This document shows, one piece after another, positions 49,324 to 58,231 of a DNA stretch of 64,000 bases; the first letter of the stretch is position 1; the number at the start of each line of letters is the position of its first letter. The stretch spans positions 1-64,000 of the forward strand of contig NZ_JAHYSG010000010.1 of the NCBI RefSeq assembly GCF_022095675.1, in the 5' to 3' direction. Both the position numbers and the translations under genes were made by a program. Under the pieces are notes generated by a model. It searched no databases and was not told where the DNA came from. It worked only from the letters and a program-made list of their open reading frames with translations. This DNA comes from Dactylosporangium sp. AC04546. GTDB lineage: Bacteria > Actinomycetota > Actinomycetes > Mycobacteriales > Micromonosporaceae.

Positions 49324-50586
49324 TCAGCCCCCGACCGCCGCCTTGGCCTCCTGGGCCGCCTTGGCGAGGGCCTCCTCGGGCGGGACGTTCTGCAGCAGGA
49401 CCTTCTCGATCCACTGCAGGACGATGTGCCGGATCTGCGGGGTCTTGGCCTCGAAGCCGTCCACCACGGCGTCGTGCGAGAACGGCGCGTTCTCCCGGTA
49501 GGCGGTGACCCACGGGTTGGCCTTCACGTACGCGTCGGGGACGGTCGTGTCGACGGCCACCGTCGAGGCGTTGCCGATGACCTCGGAGAGCTGCTGCTGC
49601 GGCTGCGGCTGCACCAGCCAGCGCAGGAAGTCCTTGGCCAGATCCTTGTTCTTGGAGTGCTTGTTGATGACGAAGTAGATGCCGACCTGGCTGGTGTTCT
49701 TGCCCGGGAACGGCAGCTTCGAGGACATGATGGAGGTGCCGGGCACCTTGTCGCTGATCATCGCGGTCGGCGCGCCGGTCGCGTCGATCAGCATGGCCAG
49801 CTTGCCCTCCTTGAACTTCGTCCGGAAGGTCGACGCGTCGTCGCCCACGGCGAAGGCGCCGGAGTCGTAGACGGCCTTGTAGGCCTTGAGCGCGGCGACG
49901 TTCTCCGGGCGGTCGATGGTGAGGGACTTGCCGTCGGACCAGCCACCGCCGAAGCCCTGCGGCCAGTTGTTGAAGTCGATCCACCACGGGTTCTCCTCGG
50001 CGATGCGGTGGCGCACCGCGAAGCCCGTGATGCCGGTCTTCTCCTTGATGGTCTTCGCCGCCGTGACGAGCTCCTCGGGCGTGGTCGGCGGCTGGACCCC
50101 GGCCTGGGCCAGAATGTCCTTGTTCCACAGGAAGGCGTACGGCGCGACCTGCGCGGTGACGGCGAGCTGCTTGCCCCGCCACTTGCCGCCCTCGTTGGTC
50201 ACGTTGAGCTTCGCGTCCGGGCCGAAGACGCCGTCGAGCGGCTCCAGCACGCCGGCCTCGGCGAGCTCGGGCAGGAACGTGTCGGCGACGGCGAACACGT
50301 CGGGCCCGCCACCCGCGGCGAGCTGGGTCTTGATGGTGGTCTCGTAGTCGGCTCGGGTGATCTCCTGCTTGGTCAGCGTCGCCTTCGGGTTCTGCTGCTG
50401 GTATCCCTGGAAGGTCGCCCACATCTTGGCGCCGTAGCTCGGTGCGAGCAGGTCCCAGTGGGTGATCTCCAGGGTGCCGCCGTCCTGGGCGGACTTCGCG
50501 GGTTCATCGGTGTCGCCGCATGCGGCCGTCAGGCTCATTGAAGCCACGACAGCGGCCGCCAGAAGTGCGGATCGGTGTCTCAACAT
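49324..50586 (-). CDS. Sugar ABC transporter substrate-binding lipoprotein
   Basis: 420 residues from ATG 50586. Lipobox LTAACGDT after a hydrophobic signal; family 1 solute-binding protein thereafter (LEITHWDLLAPSYGAKMWATF, PDVFAVADTFLPELAEAG, FNNWPQGFGGGWSDG). The ligand is probably a mono- or oligosaccharide or polyol, matching the dehydrogenases at the end of the operon. First gene of the six-gene operon (to 44722) and divergent from iclR across a palindromic operator. Confidence 0.92.
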   Translation of the reverse strand: MLRHRSALLAAAVVASMSLTAACGDTDEPAKSAQDGGTLEITHWDLLAPSYGAKMWATFQGYQQQNPKATLTKQEITRADYETTIKTQLAAGGGPDVFAVADTFLPELAEAGVLEPLDGVFGPDAKLNVTNEGGKWRGKQLAVTAQVAPYAFLWNKDILAQAGVQPPTTPEELVTAAKTIKEKTGITGFAVRHRIAEENPWWIDFNNWPQGFGGGWSDGKSLTIDRPENVAALKAYKAVYDSGAFAVGDDASTFRTKFKEGKLAMLIDATGAPTAMISDKVPGTSIMSSKLPFPGKNTSQVGIYFVINKHSKNKDLAKDFLRWLVQPQPQQQLSEVIGNASTVAVDTTVPDAYVKANPWVTAYRENAPFSHDAVVDGFEAKTPQIRHIVLQWIEKVLLQNVPPEEALAKAAQEAKAAVGG

Positions 50587-50670
50587 TCCAGTCCACCTCG
50601 AATGCCGGTCGGATGTATGGGTGGGACTCGGGACTTGGTGCACGACTGTAGACGGCGTGATCGGATATAG

Positions 50671-50694
50671 GAACCCCTGTTCATATATCTGAAC
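50671..50694. promoter_or_regulatory. Overlapping inverted repeats between binding-protein gene and iclR
   Basis: GAACCCCTGTTC (50671-50682) and GTTCATATATCTGAAC (50679-50694) share the central GTTC, giving two overlapping palindromes in the AT-rich divergent promoter region. They are unlike the CACATATGTG operator of the uronate cluster, so this IclR has its own site. Confidence 0.55.
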
Positions 50695-50794
50695 CACTCT
50701 GGCGTCATCGCAGCTCAGCGACTTGTGTTGCCGACGCTCGGACGCGTGTGGCACCCTGCTCGGAACCCACCTCACGGGCAAAGGGGACGCAACG

Positions 50795-51586
50795 ATGGCC
50801 GAGGAAGCGGCGGCGCCGGCCGGCTCGATCAAGTCGGCCGAGCGGGTGCTGCAGATCCTGGACCTGGTCGCCCGGCACACCGACGGGATCGACGCCAGCG
50901 GCATCCGCGCGTCGCTGAACCTGCCCCGCAGCAGCCTGCACGGGCTGCTGCGGGTGCTGTCGGAGCGGGGCTACCTGTTCGTGGACCCGGACTCCCGGGC
51001 CTACCGGGTCGGGCTGCACGCCTGGGAGGTCGGCCAGGCCTACTCGCACAACCGGAACATCACCGTCCTCATTGGACCGCAGATTCGCGCGCTGCGCGAC
51101 GAGCTCAACGAGACGGTGCAGCTGGCCGTCCTGGACGGGCTGGACAACGTGTACCTGGCCAAGGAGGAGTCCGACCATCCGCTGCGGCTGGTCTCCGGCG
51201 TCGGCCTGCGCCTGCCCGCGCACACCACGGCGCTGGGCAAGGTGCTACTGGCCGGCCTGCCCACGGCGGAGCTGCGCCGCCGGCTGGCCGGGGTCACGCT
51301 GCAGCGGTTCACCAAGAGCACCATCGGCGACAAGGCGGCGCTCCTGCGCCGGCTCACCGCCGTGCGGAACAACGGTTACGCCGAGGACGACGGCGAGTAC
51401 ACCGTGGGGCTCTACTGCGTCGCCGTGCCGGTGTGCAACGAGTCGGGGGCGGTCGTCGCCGCCGTGAGCTGCTCCACGCCCTCGGCCCGCGCCGGCGCCA
51501 CCGGTGACCGCGCCCAGCAGTACCTGCCGGCGCTGCGCGCCTGCGCCGAGCGGCTCGCTCCCCTGATCGCCCCGCTCTCCTCCTGA
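50795..51586 (+). CDS. IclR family transcriptional regulator
   Basis: 263 residues from ATG 50795 (AAAGGGG upstream). Winged HTH (IKSAERVLQILDLVARHTDG, ASLNLPRSSLHGLLRVLSERGYL) and IclR effector domain (NVYLAKEESDHPLRLVSGVG, RLPAHTTALGKVLLAGL, VGLYCVAVPVCN). It diverges from the importer operon it most likely controls. Closely similar in wording to the IclR at 58232-59044 (ETVQLAVLDG.DNVY.AK.E.DHPLRLVS), so the two are recent paralogues. Confidence 0.9.
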   Translation: MAEEAAAPAGSIKSAERVLQILDLVARHTDGIDASGIRASLNLPRSSLHGLLRVLSERGYLFVDPDSRAYRVGLHAWEVGQAYSHNRNITVLIGPQIRALRDELNETVQLAVLDGLDNVYLAKEESDHPLRLVSGVGLRLPAHTTALGKVLLAGLPTAELRRRLAGVTLQRFTKSTIGDKAALLRRLTAVRNNGYAEDDGEYTVGLYCVAVPVCNESGAVVAAVSCSTPSARAGATGDRAQQYLPALRACAERLAPLIAPLSS

Positions 51587-51618
51587 CCGGACTACCCCAT
51601 CGTCCGCACGCCGGCACT

Positions 51619-51632
51619 ACAGCAGGCTGTAC
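51619..51632. promoter_or_regulatory. Palindromic element in the exporter promoter
   Basis: ACAGCAGGCTGTAC contains the palindrome ACAGC-AG-GCTGT and begins 74 nt before the ATG at 51693. A matching element (ACAGCCAGCTGTAC) begins 75 nt before the serine hydrolase ATG at 57043, and the two leaders end in the same 20 bases around the start codon. Likely binding site of the response regulator at 55052-55702. Confidence 0.6.
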
Positions 51633-51692
51633 TTGTTGTCGGGTGGCAGGGGTTATCGGTCCACGCCGCCGCCGGACCTAGCGTCGGACGGC

Positions 51693-52448
51693 ATGAGACT
51701 GACGAGGGCATCCGGGACTTCGCCCTATGCGGCACGCCTGGACTCCGTGTCGAGGGAGTACGGATCGGGCAGGAGCGCGGTCCGCGCGCTCGACGCGGTG
51801 ACGGCCGGGTTCCCCCGCGGCACGTTCACCGCCGTCATGGGCCCGTCCGGGTCCGGCAAGAGCACGTTGCTCAACTGCGCGGCCGGTCTGGACCGGCCGA
51901 CGTCGGGCCGGGTCATGCTGGGCGACACGGAGCTGTCCAACCGGTCGGAGACCGAGTTGACCGAGCTCCGGCGGGACCGGATCGGGTTCGTCTTCCAGGC
52001 GTACAACCTGCTCGGGGCGCTGACCGTGGCGGACAACGTCACGCTGCCCGTCCGGTTGGCCGAGCAGCCGGTCGATCCCGGGCGACTGGCGGGCGTCCTC
52101 GCCGCGGTCGGGCTCGCCGAGCTTCAGGACCGCCGCCCGAGCCAGCTCTCCGGCGGCCAGCAGCAGCGGGTGGCGATCGCCCGAGCGCTCATCAACCGGC
52201 CCGACCTGGTGTGCGCCGACGAGCCGACCGGCGCGCTGGACAGCCGCAGCGGCCGGCAGGTCCTGGCACTGCTCAGGAGGATCGTCGACGACCTGGGTCA
52301 GACCGTGCTGATGGTCACGCACGATCCGGTCGCGGCCGCGCAGGCCGACACCGTGGTGTTCCTCGCCGACGGCCGGTTGGCCGGCGAGCTGACCCGGCCG
52401 TCGGCCGAGCAGATCGCCGAGCGGATGACGCACCTGGGGGAGCCGTGA
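51693..52448 (+). CDS. ABC transporter ATP-binding protein (MacB/LolD type)
   Basis: 251 residues from ATG 51693; the frame reaches back to 51633 but the leader shared with the hydrolase gene fixes the start at 51693. Walker [11 protein letters not shown]-loop FVFQAYNLL, signature [15 protein letters not shown], Walker [13 protein letters not shown]-loop MVTHD. Works with the FtsX-type permease encoded next. Such exporters linked to two-component systems often move peptides, lipids or antimicrobial agents. Confidence 0.92.
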   Translation: MRLTRASGTSPYAARLDSVSREYGSGRSAVRALDAVTAGFPRGTFTAVMGPSGSGKSTLLNCAAGLDRPTSGRVMLGDTELSNRSETELTELRRDRIGFVFQAYNLLGALTVADNVTLPVRLAEQPVDPGRLAGVLAAVGLAELQDRRPSQLSGGQQQRVAIARALINRPDLVCADEPTGALDSRSGRQVLALLRRIVDDLGQTVLMVTHDPVAAAQADTVVFLADGRLAGELTRPSAEQIAERMTHLGEP

Positions 52449-55027
52449 GCCGCCGCGTGTTGTCGAAGCGCGCGCTGGCGCTGGCCTGGAGCACGGTCAA
52501 GGGACGCAAGGGCGGGTTCGTCGCGGCATTCGTCGCGGTGCTGTCCGGCTCGGCGGTGATCACCGCCTGCGGGATCCTGCTGGAGAGCAGCGAACGCTCG
52601 GGCGTTCCCACCGAGCGCTACCAGGCCGCCGACGTGGTGGTGGGCGCCCCGCAGGCACTGCGGCTGGCCGACGACGTGGATCCCAGGTTCGGCGAGCGGG
52701 CCACCCTGCCGGCCGGCCGGGTCGGCGACATCGCGCGCGTGCCCGGCGTGCGGGCGGCGATCGCCGACGTCAACGTCCCGGTGAGCCTCGTGACGACGGA
52801 CGCGGGCGTGCTCGCCGGGCCCGACGGCACGCCCGCGCTCGGGCACGGCTGGCAGTCGGCCGCGCTCGGCCCGTTCATCACGAGCGCCGGCCGGCCGCCG
52901 GCCGGGCCGGACGACGTGGTGCTGGACGCCGCACTGGCCGAGCGGGCCGGCGTCACCGTCGGCGCGCCGGTCCGGATCGCGGTCGGCTCCAGCGTGTCGA
53001 CGTACCGGGTGACCGGCATCGCGAGCCTGCCGGGAGGCCGGCTCGCCCGGCAGTCCGCGCTGTTCTTCACCGATGACCGGGCACGGGAGCTGACCGGCCA
53101 GCCGGACCGGGTGGACGCGGTCGGCGTGCTGGCCGCACCCGGTGTCAGTGCCGGCGAGCTGGCGAGAGCCGTCGAGGCCGCGGTCCCCGACGTGGTCGTC
53201 TACACCGGCGGTGACCGCAGCGAGGCCGAGTTCCTCGACATCGGCAGCACCCGATCGTTCATCAGCGAGCTCTCCCTGGCGTTCGGCGGCAGCATGGTTC
53301 TGGTGATCATGGTCGTCGTGGCGAGCACACTCGCGCTGTCCGTTCGGCAGCGGCTGCGGGAGCTGGCGCTGCTGCGGGCGATCGGCGCGACACCGAAGCA
53401 GGTGCTCGGCATGATCGCCGCCGAGACCATGGTGGTGGGCACGCTCGGGGCGGTGCTCGGCGTGGTCCCCGGCATCGGGCTGAGCTTCCTCTTCCGTGAA
53501 GCCTTCGTCCTGGCCGGCGCGGTACCGGACGACTTCGAGCTGTCGATCAGCCCATTGCCGGTCCTCCCGGCGGTGGCGCTGTGCCTGATCGGCGCGCGGC
53601 TGGGCGGCTGGATCGCCGCCCGGCGGGCGGCCAGGCTCAGGCCGGTGGACGCGCTCGGCGAGGCCGCGGTGGAGCCACCCGCACTCGGGTGGCTCCGGTT
53701 GACCGTCGGCGTGCTGCTGTGCCCTCTCGCCCTCGTCATGGCGTTCGTGCTGCCGTGGAAGCTGCCCGGTGAAGAGGCCGCCGAAAGCGCCGCCTTCTCG
53801 GCGTTCCTGCTCGTCTTCGCCGTCGCGCTGCTGGGGCCACGGTTGCTCGGCGCTGCCGTCACGGTGCTGGGACCCTGGCTGAACCGCGGATCGGGCGTCA
53901 GCGGGCTCCTCGCGACCGCGAACGCGCACGCCAACTCGCGGCGGCTCGCCGCGGCGACCACTCCCCTGATCATGGGCATCACGCTGGCCGCCGGGCAGCT
54001 GTTCAGTGCGACGACCGCGAGTTCGGCCGCGCAGGACCAGGCCGCGGACGGGCTGCGCGCGGACTACGTCGTCACGTCCACGTCCGCCGGCGTGTCGCCC
54101 GAGGTCGCCGACGCGCTCCGGGAGGTGCCCGGCGTCTCGGCGGTGACCCCGGTCGTGCGCACGCGGACGCTGGCGACCTTCGCCTCGGGCGACAGCACGC
54201 AGTTCAGGACCTACCCGGCACAGGGCGTCATCGGCGACCGGCTCGCCGAGACCATGGATCTCGCCGTTCTCGACGGCGACGTCGCGGATCTGCGGGGCGA
54301 CACGGTGGCGTTGAGCCGGATCGCGGCGGGCACCCTCGGCGCCACGCTCGGCGACACCGTCGAGCTCCGTCTCGGTGACGGCACGCCGATCAGACCCACG
54401 GTGGTCGCGCTCTACGAGCGAGGACTCGGCCTCGGAGACGTCACGCTGCCGCACGAGCTCGTCCTGGAGCACACCACCGACCGCCTGGACTTCGCGGTGC
54501 TGGTCGCGGCGGCCGCGGGAACCGATGCCGGAGCACTCGGCGAGGCGCTGCGATCCGCCGTCCGGCACCTCCCGACCGTCCAGGTGAACGACCGTGAGGC
54601 GTTCGTCGCCGCGCAGCGCGACGCCGCCGCCGGCGAGTCGGCGGTCGGCCTCATCCTCAACGCGGTGATGCTCGGCTACCTCGCGATCGCCGTGGTGAAC
54701 ACCCTGGTGATGGCGACCGCCGCACGCTTCCGCGAGTTCGCCCTGCTCCAACTGGTCGGTGCCACCCGCCGGCAGGTCCGCGCGATGATGCGGAGCGAGA
54801 CGAGGATCATCGTCGTCGCGGCCGTGCTCATCGGCACCCTGGCCGCGATCCCGTCGCTGATCGGCACGAGCATCGGGCTGACCAGGACGCTGGTCCCGTC
54901 CGTCCCACCGCTCGGCTACCTGGGTATCGTCGCGGTCGCCGCCCTGCTCGGCTGGGCCGCCGTCATGACCTCGACCCGGATCGCCATGCGATCGCGGCCG
55001 CTCGACGCGATCGGCGTTCGTGAGTGA
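52445..55027 (+). CDS. FtsX/MacB-type ABC transporter permease
   Basis: 860 residues from GTG 52445, overlapping the ATPase stop (GTGA). Two FtsX repeats: an N-terminal transmembrane helix, extracytoplasmic domain, and three helices (FGGSMVLVIMVVVASTLALS..LRELALLRAIGATPKQVLGMI; then MLGYLAIAVVNTLVMATA..FREFALLQLVGATRRQVRAMM), separated by a central membrane region. The duplicated arrangement is that of large actinobacterial FtsX permeases. Its transcript is probably shared with the ATPase and controlled by the neighbouring two-component system. Confidence 0.92.
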   Translation: MSRRVLSKRALALAWSTVKGRKGGFVAAFVAVLSGSAVITACGILLESSERSGVPTERYQAADVVVGAPQALRLADDVDPRFGERATLPAGRVGDIARVPGVRAAIADVNVPVSLVTTDAGVLAGPDGTPALGHGWQSAALGPFITSAGRPPAGPDDVVLDAALAERAGVTVGAPVRIAVGSSVSTYRVTGIASLPGGRLARQSALFFTDDRARELTGQPDRVDAVGVLAAPGVSAGELARAVEAAVPDVVVYTGGDRSEAEFLDIGSTRSFISELSLAFGGSMVLVIMVVVASTLALSVRQRLRELALLRAIGATPKQVLGMIAAETMVVGTLGAVLGVVPGIGLSFLFREAFVLAGAVPDDFELSISPLPVLPAVALCLIGARLGGWIAARRAARLRPVDALGEAAVEPPALGWLRLTVGVLLCPLALVMAFVLPWKLPGEEAAESAAFSAFLLVFAVALLGPRLLGAAVTVLGPWLNRGSGVSGLLATANAHANSRRLAAATTPLIMGITLAAGQLFSATTASSAAQDQAADGLRADYVVTSTSAGVSPEVADALREVPGVSAVTPVVRTRTLATFASGDSTQFRTYPAQGVIGDRLAETMDLAVLDGDVADLRGDTVALSRIAAGTLGATLGDTVELRLGDGTPIRPTVVALYERGLGLGDVTLPHELVLEHTTDRLDFAVLVAAAAGTDAGALGEALRSAVRHLPTVQVNDREAFVAAQRDAAAGESAVGLILNAVMLGYLAIAVVNTLVMATAARFREFALLQLVGATRRQVRAMMRSETRIIVVAAVLIGTLAAIPSLIGTSIGLTRTLVPSVPPLGYLGIVAVAALLGWAAVMTSTRIAMRSRPLDAIGVRE

Positions 55028-55051
55028 CGAACGATGCCGCAGCGTCATCCA

Positions 55052-55702
55052 CTACCGGATGTTCGGCTGGTTGAGGTAGGTGAGAACGGCGAGGACACGG
55101 CGGTGGCCGATGTCGGTCACGGCGAGGCCGAGCTTGGCGAAGATGTTGTTGATGTGCTTGTGCACCGCGTTGTCGGTGATGACGAGCTGGTGCGCGATGG
55201 TGGTGTTGTCGTGCCCCTGTGCCATCAACGCGAGCACCTCGCGCTCGCGGGGGGTGAGGGCGGCGATCGGGTCGCCGGCGCGTTGGACGAGTTGCGCGAT
55301 GACCTCCGGGTCCATCGCGGTGCCACCGGCGGCGACGCGGCGCAGCGCGTCGACGAAGTCGTCCACCCGGCTGACCCGGTCCTTGAGGAGGTAGCCGACG
55401 CCGCCGGCGGTGTTGGAGAGCAGCTCAGCGGCGTACTGCTGCTCGACGTACTGCGACAGCACCAGCACCGGCAGGCCGGGGTGCTCCCGACGGGCCTGCA
55501 GGGCGGCCCGGATGCCCTCGTCGCGAAATGACGGCGGCAGCCGGACGTCGACGATGGTCACGTCGGGCCGGTGGTCGCGCACGGCGGTGAGGAAGCCCGT
55601 CGCGTCCTCGGCGATGGCGGCGATCTGGAAGCCCGCGCGGCTCAGCAGCAGTTCCAGTCCGGTGGACAGCAGCACGTTGTCCTCGGCGATCACAACCCGC
55701 AC
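55052..55702 (-). CDS. NarL/LuxR family response regulator
   Basis: 216 residues from GTG 55702, overlapping the end of the kinase gene by 13 nt. Receiver residues: IAEDN, phospho-Asp in VTIVDVRLPP, Ser in VLSQY, Lys in YLLKDRV. Output LuxR HTH: LTPREREVLALMAQGHDNTT ... DNAVHKHINNIFAKLGL. It is expected to bind the ACAGCnnGCTGTAC elements in front of the exporter and the hydrolase genes, and possibly its own kinase-regulator promoter, which shares the second element. Confidence 0.92.
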   Translation of the reverse strand: MRVVIAEDNVLLSTGLELLLSRAGFQIAAIAEDATGFLTAVRDHRPDVTIVDVRLPPSFRDEGIRAALQARREHPGLPVLVLSQYVEQQYAAELLSNTAGGVGYLLKDRVSRVDDFVDALRRVAAGGTAMDPEVIAQLVQRAGDPIAALTPREREVLALMAQGHDNTTIAHQLVITDNAVHKHINNIFAKLGLAVTDIGHRRVLAVLTYLNQPNIR

Positions 55703-56877
55703 GGCAGCTCCACGGTGATGGTCGTCGGCCCGCCGGCCGGGCTGTCGACGTCGACGGTGCCGTCGAGCGCGAGCACCCGGCGGCGGATGCCGGCGAGGCC
55801 GGTGCCCAGCCGGTCGTCGGCGCCGCCGGTGCCGTTGTCGGTGATCACCACCGACAACCGGTCGGCCGCGCCGGTCACCCGCACGCCGGCCGCGGTCGCC
55901 CGGCTGTGCTTGGCGACGTTGGTGAGTGCCTCGGCGACGGCGAAGTAGACGACGGCCTCCACGGCCGCCGGCACGGGCTCGAGGCTGCCGATGTCCAGCC
56001 GGGTCGGCACGCCGTTACCGGTGGTCAGGGAGACCAGGGCACCGGCGAGGCCCCGGTCGGCGAGAATCGGCGGATAGACGCTCCGGATCACTTCGCGGAG
56101 TTCGGTCATCGCCTCCTCGGCGCCCTCGTGCGCGTCCCGGAGCAGTCCTTCCAGGAACTGCTCGTCCCGCGGACTGTCGGACAGCACCTGCCGGGCCACG
56201 GCCAGCCGCATCGCGATGGCCACCAGCCGGGCCTGCGTGCCGTCGTGCAGGTCGCGTTCGATCCGGCGCAGCTCCGCGCCGTGCGCGTCGAGCACGTCCG
56301 CCCGGGTGCGGGTCAGCACGGCGACCCGGGCGGCGAGCTGCTCGGCCGGCGAGTCCGACAGCACCACCAGGCAGATCCGGGCGTGTGCGCGAGCGACCGG
56401 CGGGAAGCCCACGTACGCCAGCGCGGCCACCAGGACGATCTGCAGGGGGCCGAGGGTGAGGGCAGTCGTCCAGCTGGTCACCGGGACATCGATGAACAGC
56501 CGTGGCCGGTCCTCGGGTGCGAGCGCCCACCACAGCGTTGTGCCGACGATGCCGGGCAGGACGTTGCCCGCGCACAGCAGCGCCGGCAGGCCGAGCGCCA
56601 CCCCGGTCAGGGCGGCCATCGGCAGCCAGAGCAGATTGCGGGGCGTGGTCGGATCGGCCCAGGCGCGGCGTCCCTTCGGGCGCAGGGCAGGACGCGATGC
56701 CGGCGGCTTGCCCAGCAGCCGGTTGGCGCGGTCACGGTGCCAGTCCGCCCAGAGCCGGGCGAGCCGCGGGTGCCACAGCAGCGGCAGCGCGAGCACCGTG
56801 GCGATCCCGGAGGCCAGCGACACCAGAAGGTAGGCACCGCCGCGCCACACCTGGACCCACCGTCGAGCCGACGTCAC
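55690..56877 (-). CDS. NarL-type sensor histidine kinase
   Basis: 395 residues. Hydrophobic segments near 14-32, 81-97, 103-118 and 141-158, followed by HisKA_3 with His in RIERDLHDGTQARLV and a HATPase (AEALTNVAKHS, ITDNGTGG, GTGLAGIRRRVLALDG). There is no large extracellular domain, as in intramembrane-sensing kinases that work with ABC exporters. Transcribed with the response regulator; diverges from the serine hydrolase gene. Confidence 0.9.
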   Translation of the reverse strand: MTSARRWVQVWRGGAYLLVSLASGIATVLALPLLWHPRLARLWADWHRDRANRLLGKPPASRPALRPKGRRAWADPTTPRNLLWLPMAALTGVALGLPALLCAGNVLPGIVGTTLWWALAPEDRPRLFIDVPVTSWTTALTLGPLQIVLVAALAYVGFPPVARAHARICLVVLSDSPAEQLAARVAVLTRTRADVLDAHGAELRRIERDLHDGTQARLVAIAMRLAVARQVLSDSPRDEQFLEGLLRDAHEGAEEAMTELREVIRSVYPPILADRGLAGALVSLTTGNGVPTRLDIGSLEPVPAAVEAVVYFAVAEALTNVAKHSRATAAGVRVTGAADRLSVVITDNGTGGADDRLGTGLAGIRRRVLALDGTVDVDSPAGGPTTITVELPCGL

Positions 56878-56967
56878 ACGGGCCCTCTCCGCCTACCTCC
56901 GGGAGCAGCGCCCCTTCGCGTTCCCGACACGGCGCCAAGTCTGCCCGGTGGCCGACGCCTGCGGCAA

Positions 56968-56981
56968 TACAGCCAGCTGTA
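56968..56981. promoter_or_regulatory. Palindromic element in the serine hydrolase promoter
   Basis: ACAGCCAGCTGTAC, partner of the element at 51619. It lies midway between the kinase start (56877) and the hydrolase start (57043), so it could control both directions. Confidence 0.6.
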
Positions 56982-57042
56982 CCTCATATCCGGTGGTGCG
57001 GGGTAGCGGATCGCGCCGACGTGACCCATAGCGTCGGACGGC

Positions 57043-58221
57043 ATGAGATTGCACAGCGCCGCAGCCGCGGGGCTCGTGGCCGTCACGGTCACGGTCATCG
57101 GGCTGCACGGCCCCAGCCCCGCCGAGGGAGCCGTGAACGGCTCCAACCCCGCCGCCACCCGGTTGCAGCGGGACGCCGACGCCATCCACGCCCTGGGGGT
57201 GACCGGCGTGCAGGCCCGGGTGACCACCGCCGACCGGCGGCACCTCGTCGCCACCAGCGGCGCCGCCGACCGTGCCAGCGGGCGTCCGGTGCCACCCGGC
57301 GGACGGTTCCGGATCGCCAGCACCCGCAAGGCGTTCGTCGCCACCGTCGTCCTGCAGCTGGTCGGGGAACGACGACTTTCCCTCGACGACACCGTCGAGC
57401 GGTGGCTGCCCGGCACGGTGCGCGGCAGCGGTGACGACGGCCGCCGGATCACGGTGCGCCAACTCCTGCAGAACACCAGCGGCCTCCATGACGACCTGCC
57501 CGGCTACACCACGCCCGAGGAGTACCTCCGACAGCGGTACGACGTCTACACCCGCGAGCAGCTCGTGGCGCGGGCGACGAACCACCCGCTGGACTTCCCA
57601 CCCGGCTCGGGATGGGCCTACTCCAACACCGGGTTCATCGTGGCCGGCATGATCATCGAACGGGTCACCGGCCGGTCCCTGCAACAGGAGATCACCGACC
57701 GGATCGTCCGGCCGCTCGGGCTGCACCACACCACCTGGCCGGGAACCTCGCCCACCCTTCCGCGGCCGCACGCACAGGCGTACCAGCTGTTCGAGACCGG
57801 CGAGCTGGTGGACGTCACGGAGCAGATCTCAGGAGACCCGGACTCGATCGTGTCCAGCACCCAGGACCTCGACCGCTTCTTCCGTGCGCTGCTGGGCGGC
57901 GGGCTGCTGCCGCCGGCGCAGCTCGCCGACATGCGGCGAACGGTGCCGGTCAGCGCCGACGTCGAGCAGATCTGGCCGGGCGGCCGGTACGGGCTCGGCC
58001 TGGCCCGCCGTCCGCTGCCCTGCGGCGGCGTCTACTGGGGCCACGACGGAGGCGACGCCGGCTACATCACGGTCACCGGCGTCACCGAGGACGGCCGGCG
58101 CAGCGCCATCGTGTCGATGTCCACCGCGCTCGGCGACTCGCTGGACCATCTGCTCCAGCAGCAACGCGCCGCCGACACGCTGGTCCAGAACGCGCTGTGC
58201 GGCCGGGATGAGCGAAGCTGA
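57043..58221 (+). CDS. Secreted serine hydrolase (class C beta-lactamase/DD-peptidase family)
   Basis: 392 residues from ATG 57043. A signal peptide (~1-29) is followed by a beta-lactamase-fold domain with nucleophile Ser-x-x-Lys in IASTRKAF, Tyr in YSNTGF, and HDGGDAGY at the position of the KTG box. Proteins of this type act as DD-carboxypeptidases, esterases or D-amino-acid amidases rather than true beta-lactamases. Its promoter is a near copy of that of the MacB/FtsX exporter, linking it to the same stress response, possibly cell-wall modification. Confidence 0.88.
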   Translation: MRLHSAAAAGLVAVTVTVIGLHGPSPAEGAVNGSNPAATRLQRDADAIHALGVTGVQARVTTADRRHLVATSGAADRASGRPVPPGGRFRIASTRKAFVATVVLQLVGERRLSLDDTVERWLPGTVRGSGDDGRRITVRQLLQNTSGLHDDLPGYTTPEEYLRQRYDVYTREQLVARATNHPLDFPPGSGWAYSNTGFIVAGMIIERVTGRSLQQEITDRIVRPLGLHHTTWPGTSPTLPRPHAQAYQLFETGELVDVTEQISGDPDSIVSSTQDLDRFFRALLGGGLLPPAQLADMRRTVPVSADVEQIWPGGRYGLGLARRPLPCGGVYWGHDGGDAGYITVTGVTEDGRRSAIVSMSTALGDSLDHLLQQQRAADTLVQNALCGRDERS

Positions 58222-58231
58222 TGACGGCCTC

